DNA from: Nostoc sp. UHCC 0302
GTDB lineage: Bacteria; Cyanobacteriota; Cyanobacteriia; Cyanobacteriales; Nostocaceae
Assembly: GCF_038096175.1 (NCBI RefSeq)
Contig: NZ_CP151100.1
Span: 310,001 to 374,000 of the forward strand
DNA length: 64,000 nt
Direction of reading: 5' to 3'
Shown: positions 26,336 to 33,731 of the stretch, piece by piece
Numbering within the stretch: the stretch's first letter is position 1
Layout of the letters: each line of letters starts with the position of its first letter
Program-made: the position numbers and the translations under genes
Notes under the pieces: model-generated
What the model saw: only the letters and a program-made list of their open reading frames with translations
What the model was told of the DNA's origin: nothing
Databases searched by the model: none

Positions 26336-26560
26336 CACGTTTGAGTTGAATATTTCAAGTGAGAAACAGTCTTTGTTCTAGTAACAAGCAATCCCGCAAT
26401 ATTTAGCATTCAATTACCTGTTGCTAACTGCACAATCCTATCATATACAACTGAAATTACTAGGTAATTACAAACTTTCTCTGTGAAGTTTTTTCACGTT
26501 TGGAGGTTAAAAAACTCAAATAATCAAATAATATTTTAATCAGTTAATGGAGATCCAAGA

Positions 26561-26683
26561 AATAAAATGTCCCGCCGTATCAATAATATTTTTGGCAAAC
26601 CGAGGTATCTAGGCGATGAAAGCCCCGAAGGGCTTTCATCGTTCGCGCTAGCGTCTCCTTTGGAGACGGCTGGACATTTTATT
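26561..26683. mobile_element. 123-bp MITE-like element
   Basis: AATAAAATGTCC at 26561-26572 and its exact complement GGACATTTTATT at 26672-26683 bound an element with two internal hairpins. One is an 11-bp stem GATGAAAGCCC with a CGAA loop at 26615-26640, the other GTCTCC/GGAGAC at 26653-26667. It has no coding capacity. No target duplication is obvious. The GTCTCC hairpin recurs in other spacers of this window. Confidence 0.55.
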
Positions 26684-26695
26684 ACAGGTTCGGGC

Positions 26696-26890
26696 CTAAT
26701 GCCGCCGCTCGTGATGTGTAATTATTTTTTCTCTAATTAGTCTTTTGATTGTGTTTGAGAGGTTTGTACCCCACTTTTGGGCTATTTGTTCCAATTGCCG
26801 CCGCTCAAATTCGTCTAGGTAAACAGGTAGCGAAGTCTTTCTTTTCTTTTTACTATTCATGCTAAAAATTGATGCCTTTCTTGATGACAT
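26696..26890 (-). CDS. Ribbon-helix-helix (CopG/Arc-like) DNA-binding protein
   Basis: Up to 64 residues. From residue 11, a basic start followed by KRKTSLPVYLDEFERRQLE and IAQKWGTNLSNTIKRLI gives the strand-helix-helix pattern of MetJ/Arc regulators. An internal ATG at 26860 is an alternative start. It is divergent from a second ribbon-helix-helix gene across a 140-bp AT-rich spacer with a palindrome, so self- or cross-regulation is likely. It could also be a relaxosome accessory protein of the nearby transfer genes. Confidence 0.7.
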   Translation of the reverse strand: MSSRKASIFSMNSKKKRKTSLPVYLDEFERRQLEQIAQKWGTNLSNTIKRLIREKIITHHERRH

Positions 26891-26952
26891 ATTATGCCCT
26901 AATCAATAGCATTTCACCTATTTGTCACCTAATATATGCATGATTTTATGAT

Positions 26953-26974
26953 ATTATTTTAATATTAAAATAAT
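26953..26974. promoter_or_regulatory. 22-bp palindrome between divergent RHH genes
   Basis: ATTATTTTAAT at 26953-26963 is followed directly by its exact complement at 26964-26974. It sits between two divergently transcribed ribbon-helix-helix genes and is the most obvious operator candidate for them. The region is strongly AT-rich, so part of the symmetry could be compositional. Confidence 0.5.
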
Positions 26975-27029
26975 CAAATACTCGCCAAACGCAACCATGT
27001 AATGTCGCTGAACAAAAAGGGGAATCAAA

Positions 27030-27242
27030 ATGGCACGTCCGAAATCAGGTAGTCCTAATTTTGTCAATGTTACACTTCGTGTGGAAGAGGAGCATTTAAA
27101 CAAACTCAAGCTTTATTCACAGGTGGTTGGAAAAAACCAGACTGAAGTCCTGCGCGAAGTAGTTATATCTGCCCTCAACTCCATCCCTGAACATCAAAGA
27201 AAAGCTATGGAAACCATTGCTCAGTGCAGAAGACAGAGCTGA
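27030..27242 (+). CDS. Ribbon-helix-helix regulator
   Basis: 70 residues: MARPKSGSPN arm, strand FVNVTLRVEE, then helices HLNKLKLYSQVVG and NQTEVLREVVISALNSI. This is the CopG/omega-type plan in which the strand pairs with a partner subunit and lies in the DNA major groove. The GGGG ribosome site lies 7-10 bases upstream of ATG. Downstream is a hairpin terminator. It likely controls plasmid genes including itself. Confidence 0.8.
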   Translation: MARPKSGSPNFVNVTLRVEEEHLNKLKLYSQVVGKNQTEVLREVVISALNSIPEHQRKAMETIAQCRRQS

Positions 27243-27272
27243 TTGGTTACTATATAGACCTTTCTGTAAGCA

Positions 27273-27304
27273 CCCTCAACCTGACCTTTGTGTGAGGGCT
27301 TTTT
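27273..27304 (+). terminator. Rho-independent terminator of the RHH gene
   Basis: CCCTCA at 27273-27278 pairs with TGAGGG at 27293-27298, followed by CTTTTT. It is 30 bases past the stop codon of the plus-strand ribbon-helix-helix gene. Confidence 0.65.
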
Positions 27305-27313
27305 ATTGTCCCT

Positions 27314-27514
27314 CTATGTTTCTATCTGAGGACTATTGAGAAGGAGCTTCAACTGAAGAATCTTTAGATGACTATCCTCAGTGTTCTCGTGAGCCGCATT
27401 CTCCAAGTTGAGCGCCTGCTCCTGGAGCAAGGTCGGTAAAACTGTATCCTGGCTAAGATTATTCCAGTCCCGAGTATACCCATAAAATTCAATTACCTGT
27501 CCTGTAAATTCCAC
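27314..27514 (-). CDS. Small hypothetical frame
   Basis: 66 codons from a GTG without a convincing ribosome site. Sequence is hydrophilic and helical toward the end (DSHLKILQLKLLLNS). No family recognised. Kept at low confidence because the spacer would otherwise be empty; it may be a gene remnant. Confidence 0.25.
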   Translation of the reverse strand: MEFTGQVIEFYGYTRDWNNLSQDTVLPTLLQEQALNLENAAHENTEDSHLKILQLKLLLNSPQIET

Positions 27515-27627
27515 AATAAATTACCAGATTGAGCAATCACTTGAGTTTTACGCAAGTCTCCTGCTGTGCTGCTGATGCCACAGCATTATTCGTTCCATTG
27601 TAAAAAACGCGGAACCCTTTTATATAA

Positions 27628-27846
27628 TCAACCTAGATAGTGAACGTCTAACAAAGTCATCAGTGACTGTAATTCCGAGTCTTGCCTATCACCTAACTCT
27701 TGTTTCAGATTAAATAGTTGATTTTCTAATATCTCAACAGCATAGAACATATTAGACTCTTGGGCGATCTTCAACTGGATTTCTCTAACTCTAATTTTCC
27801 TGAGCAATTCGTTGACAGCATCAATTGAATCAGTGTCTGAATCCAT
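27628..27846 (-). CDS. Small helical hypothetical protein
   Basis: 72 residues from ATG, nearly all helical (IDAVNELLRKIRVREIQLKI, FYAVEILENQLFNLKQELGD), similar in shape to UVR/coiled-coil helical hairpins. It is divergent from the 376-residue gene at 27963, with 116 bases between. Ribosome site weak. Function unknown. Confidence 0.45.
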   Translation of the reverse strand: MDSDTDSIDAVNELLRKIRVREIQLKIAQESNMFYAVEILENQLFNLKQELGDRQDSELQSLMTLLDVHYLG

Positions 27847-27962
27847 GATTGCTTCGCAAGATGTAGGAACAAATGGTGTCTTACAATATTTACACGTTAA
27901 TCATTCCATATTTCATCATATAAACTAAACGAATCGAACCTACTACTGTAACTTGAAGTTTT

Positions 27963-29093
27963 ATGAATACTCCCTTACCATTAGAGCCTCCTCAAAGTGC
28001 AATGATTGCACTTGTAACATTACGGGACTACTATGCCCCTCTTGTATCCGAGTATGAAAAGTTATATACCCAAGCTAAAACTAATCTCACCCATGTAGAA
28101 GCTTTATTGTCTAACTGGGCAAATACCGACGACGTTAAACAAGAGTCACCTAACCCAGAAAAACAAGATAAATCTTCCTTATCTGCTCTCAATGAATCTG
28201 TTAACGACGATTTGGCAGATACTCTCAATTATGCTCTCTCTGATCACGATTTATCATCTGTAGAAACAGAATTAGATGAATTTCTCTCGCCACCACAATT
28301 CCCACTTTTTGAAACCCGATTAGACCAGGGCGAAAATGCTCCTCAAAGAGTTCACCAAAGTGAACTGCCCCTATTTCCACTTATTGAAACTGGATTAGAC
28401 AATGCCCTTGATGCTACTTCTTCTACAGATGACTCAACTGAGCCGCCCATATTCCCGCTGATTGAAACAGCAACGAATAGCGAGCAGCAATCGCTTCACA
28501 AAGTTGATATTCCCATGCTCCCCCAATACCAATCGCTGTCGCGCCCGGAAGCAATTGAACAAGTTCTGGCAGAACAGATTGGTCAAGTTGTCCATATTGA
28601 TTTTATTGTCAAAACGCTTTATGGAGAGTTACTGCCAGATGTTTTTAAGGTGGTAAAAGGCAGAGTTCAATCTTCGCTCACTCAGGGCAAGGAGAGTAAT
28701 AAATGGTTCAGTGTCCCTGGAAAACCAGGCTATTTTACTCTCTCTTTAACTTTGCTCTCCTCTTCTGGGACTCTAAATTCGTCTACAAAAGTCAAAGGCA
28801 AAAGTAACAAACAAGCGCCGCCACAGCCCAAAGAAATACCAATGCTTAAAGCATATCTTGGTCAATTCTTGATTGATGCTCTATCTGATTTTTTAGAGCA
28901 GAATGCTGGTAAAGTTTTTGGGATTGCAGAAATTATCAACGGAATCTATGGCGAACTCACTGAGACTAAGATTAGAGAAGTGAAAAACAAGGTATTGAAT
29001 GAGTTATCACGGGGTCATCGCACAGGGCGATTCTTTAGAGTCCCTGACCAAATTGGAGTTTACACTTGGGATTTGGAATTGATCAACAAGTAG
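27963..29093 (+). CDS. Protein with two winged-helix-like repeats and FPLxET motifs
   Basis: 376 residues, no signal peptide. The N-terminus (10-55) is a helical segment. Residues 110-190 carry a repeated short motif: PPQFPLFETRLD, LPLFPLIETGLD and PPIFPLIETATN, each about 30 residues apart in acidic disordered sequence. Two related C-terminal domains follow: AIEQVLAEQIGQVVHIDFIV...LYGEL...KWFSVPGKPGYFTL and LSDFLEQNAGKVFGIAEIIN...IYGELTE...RFFRVPDQIGVYTW. They resemble HARE-HTH-like winged helices that read chromatin or nucleic acid in other systems. I do not know the family; a DNA-binding or adaptor role is inference. Confidence 0.65.
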   Translation: MNTPLPLEPPQSAMIALVTLRDYYAPLVSEYEKLYTQAKTNLTHVEALLSNWANTDDVKQESPNPEKQDKSSLSALNESVNDDLADTLNYALSDHDLSSVETELDEFLSPPQFPLFETRLDQGENAPQRVHQSELPLFPLIETGLDNALDATSSTDDSTEPPIFPLIETATNSEQQSLHKVDIPMLPQYQSLSRPEAIEQVLAEQIGQVVHIDFIVKTLYGELLPDVFKVVKGRVQSSLTQGKESNKWFSVPGKPGYFTLSLTLLSSSGTLNSSTKVKGKSNKQAPPQPKEIPMLKAYLGQFLIDALSDFLEQNAGKVFGIAEIINGIYGELTETKIREVKNKVLNELSRGHRTGRFFRVPDQIGVYTWDLELINK

Positions 29094-29103
29094 AAACTAC
29101 TGA

Positions 29104-29372
29104 TTATCCTAATCCAGCATCAATCATTTTCGCCAATGACTCTGAATTAAATCTCGTGAGCGATTCTGCCAACTGCTGAAAATATCGGTACTGCTCATCC
29201 GCGTTATCTCCTTCCCTCAAGCTCTAAAAGCTGACAAAACTTGAGGTAATCAACTTTCCAATTGAATTCGGCAATAGCAGTAGCAAACCTTTCAGCTATT
29301 TCTCTTGGAGAACTGCGCTTCTGTTGATGGCTTGCCGTTGTGTTCGTACTTTCCTGGGCGTTCCGTCATGTT
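29104..29372 (-). pseudogene. Decayed gene remnant, unknown family
   Basis: On the minus strand one frame reads QQKRSSPREIAERFATAIAE then FNWKVDYLKFCQLLELEG before a stop at 29204-29206. Removing one G from the GGG that follows lets the frame continue as DNADEQYRYFQQLAESL and FNSESLAKMIDAGLG to a stop at 29104. The coherent composition across the shift points to one former gene without a start codon. Family not recognised. Confidence 0.4.
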
Positions 29373-29585
29373 CCCAGGTTATAGTAGGTTTGTATTAATA
29401 GCAATTTTAATCTCTTTCCATAGTTAACGGAAATAGAGCAGGAGTACAAGTACAACGCCACTTTTGATACAAACGTTTTGACGAGCGGATCTAGTAGGAT
29501 TGTGGATTGAAACAGCACACTTCAAATGGCTTATAAAACTTTGATTGCCAAATTATTGACTGCATTAGTAAAGTGCCTGTGGTTT

Positions 29586-29757
29586 CTATTCTGTGCTGTC
29601 AACTCCATAATGATTCTCTAACCATTGCAACAACCCTTCCTCATTGGCGATGTGCTTCGGGTGAGTCGATTTTGTTCAGGTTTTCTGGTTTCACGTTAAA
29701 TCTGGCATCATGAACGTCAACTTCCACGCTAAATTCACCAAGGGCAACAGCTATGCG
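29586..29757 (-). pseudogene. Decayed gene remnant, unknown family
   Basis: Minus-strand frame RIAVALGEFSVEVDVHDARF then NVKPENLNKIDSPEAHR stops near 29650, and a second frame continues as ANEEGLLQWLENHYGVDSTE with a stop at 29586. Together they look like the C-terminus of one protein broken by a frameshift. A 58-codon plus-strand frame (29710-29886) overlaps it and is less convincing. Confidence 0.35.
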
Positions 29758-29863
29758 TTAGTCATGGAGGATTATGGTGGGATCTCACTGCAAGGATACG
29801 TTAAAACAAATCGCTTAGAAATCACAGATATTCTATTAATTGCTTTACAAATCACAGATATTT

Positions 29864-30162
29864 TTAACGGCGACGCGGCTGGATAAAGTTCTACAGGCTG
29901 TCCAAGAAGAAGGAGCAGACCTAGTGATTATCAACACTGCCCCACACTCAGAAAGCGCGGCTCTTGCAGCAATCAGAGCTACTGATTTAATCTTGATTTC
30001 CAGCCGAACCAATATTCTAGATTTAAGAGCGATCGCCGACACAATTGAATTGGTGAATTTAGCGAAAAAAAAGCAACCATAATTCTAAATTGTGTCCCGA
30101 CCAGAGGGTCGCTGGGCGATGAGTCCGCTGAAGCTATTCAAAGTTATGGGGTTACGCTCTAG
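29864..30162 (+). pseudogene. parA remnant (ParA/MinD-family ATPase fragment)
   Basis: The reading LTATRLDKVLQAVQEEGAD, LVIINTAPHSESAALAAIRA, TDLILISSRTNILDLRAIAD matches the central and C-terminal part of cyanobacterial ParA-like ATPases (Walker B region). The Walker A N-terminus is missing. A frameshift in the A8 run at 30065-30072 (one A short) breaks the frame, after which ILNCVPTRGSLGDESAEAIQ and SYGVTL are recognisable until a stop at 30162. A short duplication (AAATCACAGATATT) marks the 5' junction. The ParMRC-like locus may have replaced this older partition gene. Confidence 0.75.
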
Positions 30163-30324
30163 TGATCACTAATAAGTAGGCTTTTATAGTTTTGGATAAG
30201 TTAATTTATTTTGACTGACTTTTGCGTGATTAATTACGGTATTCTATTAAAATTGTCCTTTTTCAGAAATTTTATTAATTCTGCTGTATATCCTCCATGT
30301 ACTTGCTCCTTTATAAGAAATTAA

Positions 30325-31851
30325 ATGAAATTTTATTATTCACTCACACCAGCGTTAATTGGTGTATCAATCGCTTTTGTGCAACCCCAAAATGCTTTTG
30401 CACTCTCCTCAGCTGAAGTTGCTAAAGTTGCCAAAGCTATTACTGTAGAAATTTCTAATCCTAATGGCTCAGGCACTGGAGTCATTATTAAGCGAGAAGG
30501 TAATAATTACACCATTCTCACTGCCAAGCACGTTGTCGAAGCTCAAGCTAAATACGAAATTGTGACTCCAGACGGAGCGCGTTATTCTCTTAATTACAGC
30601 ACTGTCAAAAAGCTGCCACAAGTAGACCTAGCTGTTGTGCAATTTGCCAGCAATCAAAATTATCCTGTTGCCAAAATCGGCAACTCCGATTCATCAACAG
30701 AAGGAACAACCGCTTATGTAGCTGGTTTTCCACAAATCAGTGCTGCGATTTCTAGTTCAATTTATAACTTCACTAATGGGCAGATTACTGCTAATGCCTC
30801 AAAACCTCTGCGTGATGGCTATGCATTGGTCTATAGCAACGATACATTAGCAGGGATGAGCGGCGGCCCGGTATTGAACGACCAAGGGGAACTTATAGGA
30901 ATTCATGGTAGAAGCGACACAACTGAAAACTTTAAAATCTCTGATAAAAATCCCAACGTGATTATCAAAACTGGTTTTAATTTGGGCATTCCGATTAACA
31001 CCTTTTTGAGACTCTCAGCTAAAACTGGGGCAGATGTGGGCGTTAGTGCGCCTAACACACGAACAGCCACAGCACCGAAAGCTGATGACTTCTATATTCA
31101 GGCTGGAGATAAGTACAAAAAAGGAGACTTGCAAGGAGCACTCGCCGATTTAAACCAAGCCATTAAGATTAATCCCAACTTTGCCAATGCCTACAACAAC
31201 CGGGGAGTTGTCCGCGATGAGTTGGGAGACAAACAAGGGGCAATCACCGATTTAAACCAAGCCATTAAGATTAATCCCAACTTTGCCAATGCCTACAACA
31301 ACCGGGGAAATACCCACGCCCTATTGGGAGATAAGCAAAGGGCGATCGCCGATTACAACCAAGCCATCAAGATTAATCCCAACTTAGCCGATGCCTATAA
31401 CAACCGGGGACTTGCCCGCGCCCAGTTGGGAGACAAACAAGGGGCAATCGAAGATTACAACCAAGCCATTAAGATTAATCCCAACTTAGCCCTAGCCTAC
31501 AACAACCGGGGGGCTATCCGCTTTGAGTTGGGAGACAAGCAAGCAGCAATCACCGATTACAACCAAGCCATCAAGATTAATCCCAACTTTGCCTATGCCT
31601 ACAAAAACCGGGGAACTGCCCGCGATGAGTTGGGAGACAAACAAGGGGCAATCGAAGATTTCAACCAAGCCATTAAGATTAATCCCAACTATGCCAATGC
31701 CTACTTCAACCGGGGATTTCTCCGCGCTAACTTGGGAGACAAACAAGGGGCGATCGCAGACTATCAAAAAGCTGCTAACCTCTTTCAAGAACAAGGAGAT
31801 ACAAATTCCTATCTAGACTTGATGGGCTGGATCAAGGAGCTTCAGCAATAG
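30325..31851 (+). CDS. Exported trypsin-like serine protease with TPR repeats
   Basis: 508 residues. Signal peptide ending about QNAFA-LSSA, then a chymotrypsin-fold protease (about 30-225) with candidate triad His in TAKHVV, Asp in LPQVDLAVVQF and Ser in TLAGMSGGPV, as in HtrA/Deg enzymes but without a PDZ domain. A linker leads to about six 34-residue tetratricopeptide repeats (AIKINPNFANAYNNRG...LGDKQGAI). It should act in the periplasm, with the TPR superhelix binding partners or substrate. The six repeats are nearly identical in DNA (102-bp period), which suggests recent expansion. Confidence 0.85.
   Translation: MKFYYSLTPALIGVSIAFVQPQNAFALSSAEVAKVAKAITVEISNPNGSGTGVIIKREGNNYTILTAKHVVEAQAKYEIVTPDGARYSLNYSTVKKLPQVDLAVVQFASNQNYPVAKIGNSDSSTEGTTAYVAGFPQISAAISSSIYNFTNGQITANASKPLRDGYALVYSNDTLAGMSGGPVLNDQGELIGIHGRSDTTENFKISDKNPNVIIKTGFNLGIPINTFLRLSAKTGADVGVSAPNTRTATAPKADDFYIQAGDKYKKGDLQGALADLNQAIKINPNFANAYNNRGVVRDELGDKQGAITDLNQAIKINPNFANAYNNRGNTHALLGDKQRAIADYNQAIKINPNLADAYNNRGLARAQLGDKQGAIEDYNQAIKINPNLALAYNNRGAIRFELGDKQAAITDYNQAIKINPNFAYAYKNRGTARDELGDKQGAIEDFNQAIKINPNYANAYFNRGFLRANLGDKQGAIADYQKAANLFQEQGDTNSYLDLMGWIKELQQ
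31129..31770 (+). repeat. 102-bp tandem repeats encoding TPRs
   Basis: The landmark CATTAAGATTAATCCCAAC (or CATCAAG variant) starts at 31161, 31263, 31365, 31467, 31569 and 31671, an exact 102-bp period, so each unit encodes one 34-residue TPR. High nucleotide identity makes copy number variable. Confidence 0.9.
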
Positions 31852-32080
31852 TCGATATTAGAAATTGTGAATAGTAACGGTTTGCTAGTACAAACTCGTG
31901 AAGGTAATACTATCAAAAGTCCCGATTGTCCTTACACATTGCTTCTTCACTTAGAAGGCGAGGCTAATAAACTTGCCTGACTGATTTGGCTAACAAAGCA
32001 ATTGCCCGAAAGCAATATCTGCACTCCAAGAAAACCTGCTGTCAGTTTCAGAACTGCGGCTGAAAGCTTTATCTAGGAGC

Positions 32081-32135
32081 TGTCTAGGTAAAACTGCACG
32101 AATCAGTGCATAAAGGATTTAATACTACCTAGACA
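32081..32135. repeat. 55-bp unit bounded by 10-bp inverted repeats
   Basis: TGTCTAGGTA at 32081-32090 and TACCTAGACA at 32126-32135 are exact inverted complements with a 35-base spacer. It may be a small palindromic repeat or protein-binding site. Confidence 0.4.
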
Positions 32136-32274
32136 ATCATCATAATGCAGCACGAGCAATGTCACTCGATAAGCTGCTGCTTCATCGGCAGTAGTTTGGT
32201 GCAGTGCTGAATGCTGCCGCCTACGCCAGGAGCTAAAAAACTTGGGTTACACACAAAGCCATTAAGCCACTAAA

Positions 32275-32537
32275 AAAAAATAAACTGAAAATGCCTAAAT
32301 AGTTGTATGGCACAATAGCGATTAATAAGAGTGCTATTTGGGCAAGCGGTCACAAGCCATTGAACTCAACATCAGCCAAGGATAATTTTCTACAATCTCA
32401 TTAAAATAAGCACCTTTGCACCTTTTGTTCAGCCCAAGCCTACACCTGTAATACTTGTGTAGTTAACTGCGAGTCGGGGAGCCTTTTAACCTCATATATC
32501 ACTTATTAACTATTTAGGCATTTTCAGTTTATTTTTT
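32275..32537. mobile_element. 263-bp MITE with 30-bp perfect terminal inverted repeats
   Basis: The arm AAAAAATAAACTGAAAATGC and the following 10 bases (32275-32304) recur as an exact inverted complement at 32508-32537. The interior has no open frame for a transposase. Size, perfect ends and position between two TPR genes fit a non-autonomous transposon. Because the left arm runs into a longer A-tract, the target duplication cannot be read. Confidence 0.7.
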
Positions 32538-32654
32538 GCATCTATTTTTAGGTTTTCAAAAATCATGCCCTTTTTACCACCCAAATCGGGAAAATGGGCT
32601 TGCCTTTATGTGAAGCGATTGCATCCGTGGTTAGTGCAATCGCCTCCCAAAGAC

Positions 32655-33239
32655 TTACTTCGCTCCGGCGTTCAGTTGACGAATCTTTTCCAAGATAGTT
32701 TGGTGATAGCCTGTCTCACCCTGCTGCAAAAATAAACTATCGCCTTTCTTGTAATCGGCGATCGCACCTTTCTTATCCCCCATTTCCACCCTGAGTAAAC
32801 CCCGATTTAAGTAAGCCCTGGCGTTGCTTGAATCAAGTTCAATCGCCTTGGTGTAATCAGATATTGCACCTTGATAATCCCTAATTTCCTTACGCGAGAG
32901 TCCCCGGTTGTTGTACGCTATGCTATTTTTGGGAGCCATTGTAATTGCATAGGTATAGTCTGCAATCGCTCCTCGGTGGTTGCCCAGGGCTGCATGAGCT
33001 GCACCCCGGTTACTGTAAGCATTGTCATCTTTGGGGGCCAATTTTATTGCTTGATCAAAATCAGAGATTGCACCTTTATAATCACCCAAATTGTATTTTC
33101 TGACACCACTGTTTACATAGGATTCAGAGTCCATTGCTCTCTGCGCTAGTTGCACAGGTACTTTCTCGGCATAGGCTATCGGTGCGTGGACTGTTGTAGC
33201 TAATACTAGTATTGCAATGATTACTTTCAATCCGTTCAT
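32655..33239 (-). CDS. Exported TPR protein
   Basis: 194 residues: signal peptide (VIIAILVLATTVHAPIAYA) followed by four tetratricopeptide repeats (SGVRKYNLGDYKGAISDF, NRGAAHAALGNHRGAIADYT and so on) and a short tail. An AAGGAG ribosome site precedes ATG. Its repeats resemble those of the protease-TPR protein (30325-31851), with which it is convergent, so the two may share ancestry or partner. Role unknown beyond protein binding in the periplasm. Confidence 0.8.
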   Translation of the reverse strand: MNGLKVIIAILVLATTVHAPIAYAEKVPVQLAQRAMDSESYVNSGVRKYNLGDYKGAISDFDQAIKLAPKDDNAYSNRGAAHAALGNHRGAIADYTYAITMAPKNSIAYNNRGLSRKEIRDYQGAISDYTKAIELDSSNARAYLNRGLLRVEMGDKKGAIADYKKGDSLFLQQGETGYHQTILEKIRQLNAGAK

Positions 33240-33293
33240 TTTTAGTTCTCCTTCAGTATCGGTGAATTAATTAGGTTATCTTTATTACTGCTA

Positions 33294-33399
33294 GATATCA
33301 AATCCGATATCAAAACTGGAATTGCTATCTGCCAAATTTGCTTAAACGTGCTTAAGCAGACGTGGGAATTGTGTCAGCATTGATATCGAAACCGATATC
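33294..33399. promoter_or_regulatory. Two paired GATATC sites (12-bp spacing)
   Basis: GATATC at 33294 and 33306, and again at 33382 and 33394. Each pair is 12 bp apart start to start, within a longer direct repeat ending CCGATATCAAAACTG. The same pair geometry precedes the gene at 61149. Probable operator of a ribbon-helix-helix or similar repressor. The rest of 33240-33731 holds only Nostoc-type repeat sequence (GAGCTTGTCGAAGTA) and no supported gene. Confidence 0.5.
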
Positions 33400-33731
33400 A
33401 AAACTGCGGCTGGGCGGGGGGCGAGGCATTAGTACAGGTAATAGTACACCCTTGGGTAGTGAAAATGGCGGTGATTACATGAATGATTGCAAGCGCGTAA
33501 ACTTTCAATTAATTCAAGTTAGCTACTTGGTTAAAAAGAACTTGGTATACAAAACTAATTGCGAATCACTAAATAATTACGCTCTTCGTAATTAATTTCC
33601 CAATTACGAACTTGTGCTGAGCTTGTCGAAGTATTACTCTGTTACAAATTATTTTGACGGAGCAAACGTAATACTATCTCTAGCTGAAAATGGTCAGTTC
33701 ACGACAGTAGAGAAATTGCAGATCACTCGTT

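Larger units (their letters stand above)
31852..32654. other. Spacer with repeats and a short in-frame extension
   Basis: No complete gene. The protease frame continues after its TAG for 42 codons (31852-31977) as coherent sequence (SILEIVNSNGLLVQTREGN, SPDCPYTLLLHLEGE), perhaps a remnant or readthrough tail. It is followed by a 55-bp inverted repeat and a 263-bp MITE-like element, both listed separately. A 56-codon plus frame at 32565-32735 is probably chance. Confidence 0.4.

Noticed and set aside
29710-29886. 58-codon plus frame MNVNFHAKFTKGNS...
   Set aside because: The antisense strand reads as a coherent protein fragment across this interval, so the plus frame is probably its shadow.
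33362-33595. 77-codon plus-strand frame
   Set aside because: It overlaps the GATATC direct repeat and dispersed spacer sequence, has no ribosome site and a composition unlike a protein.
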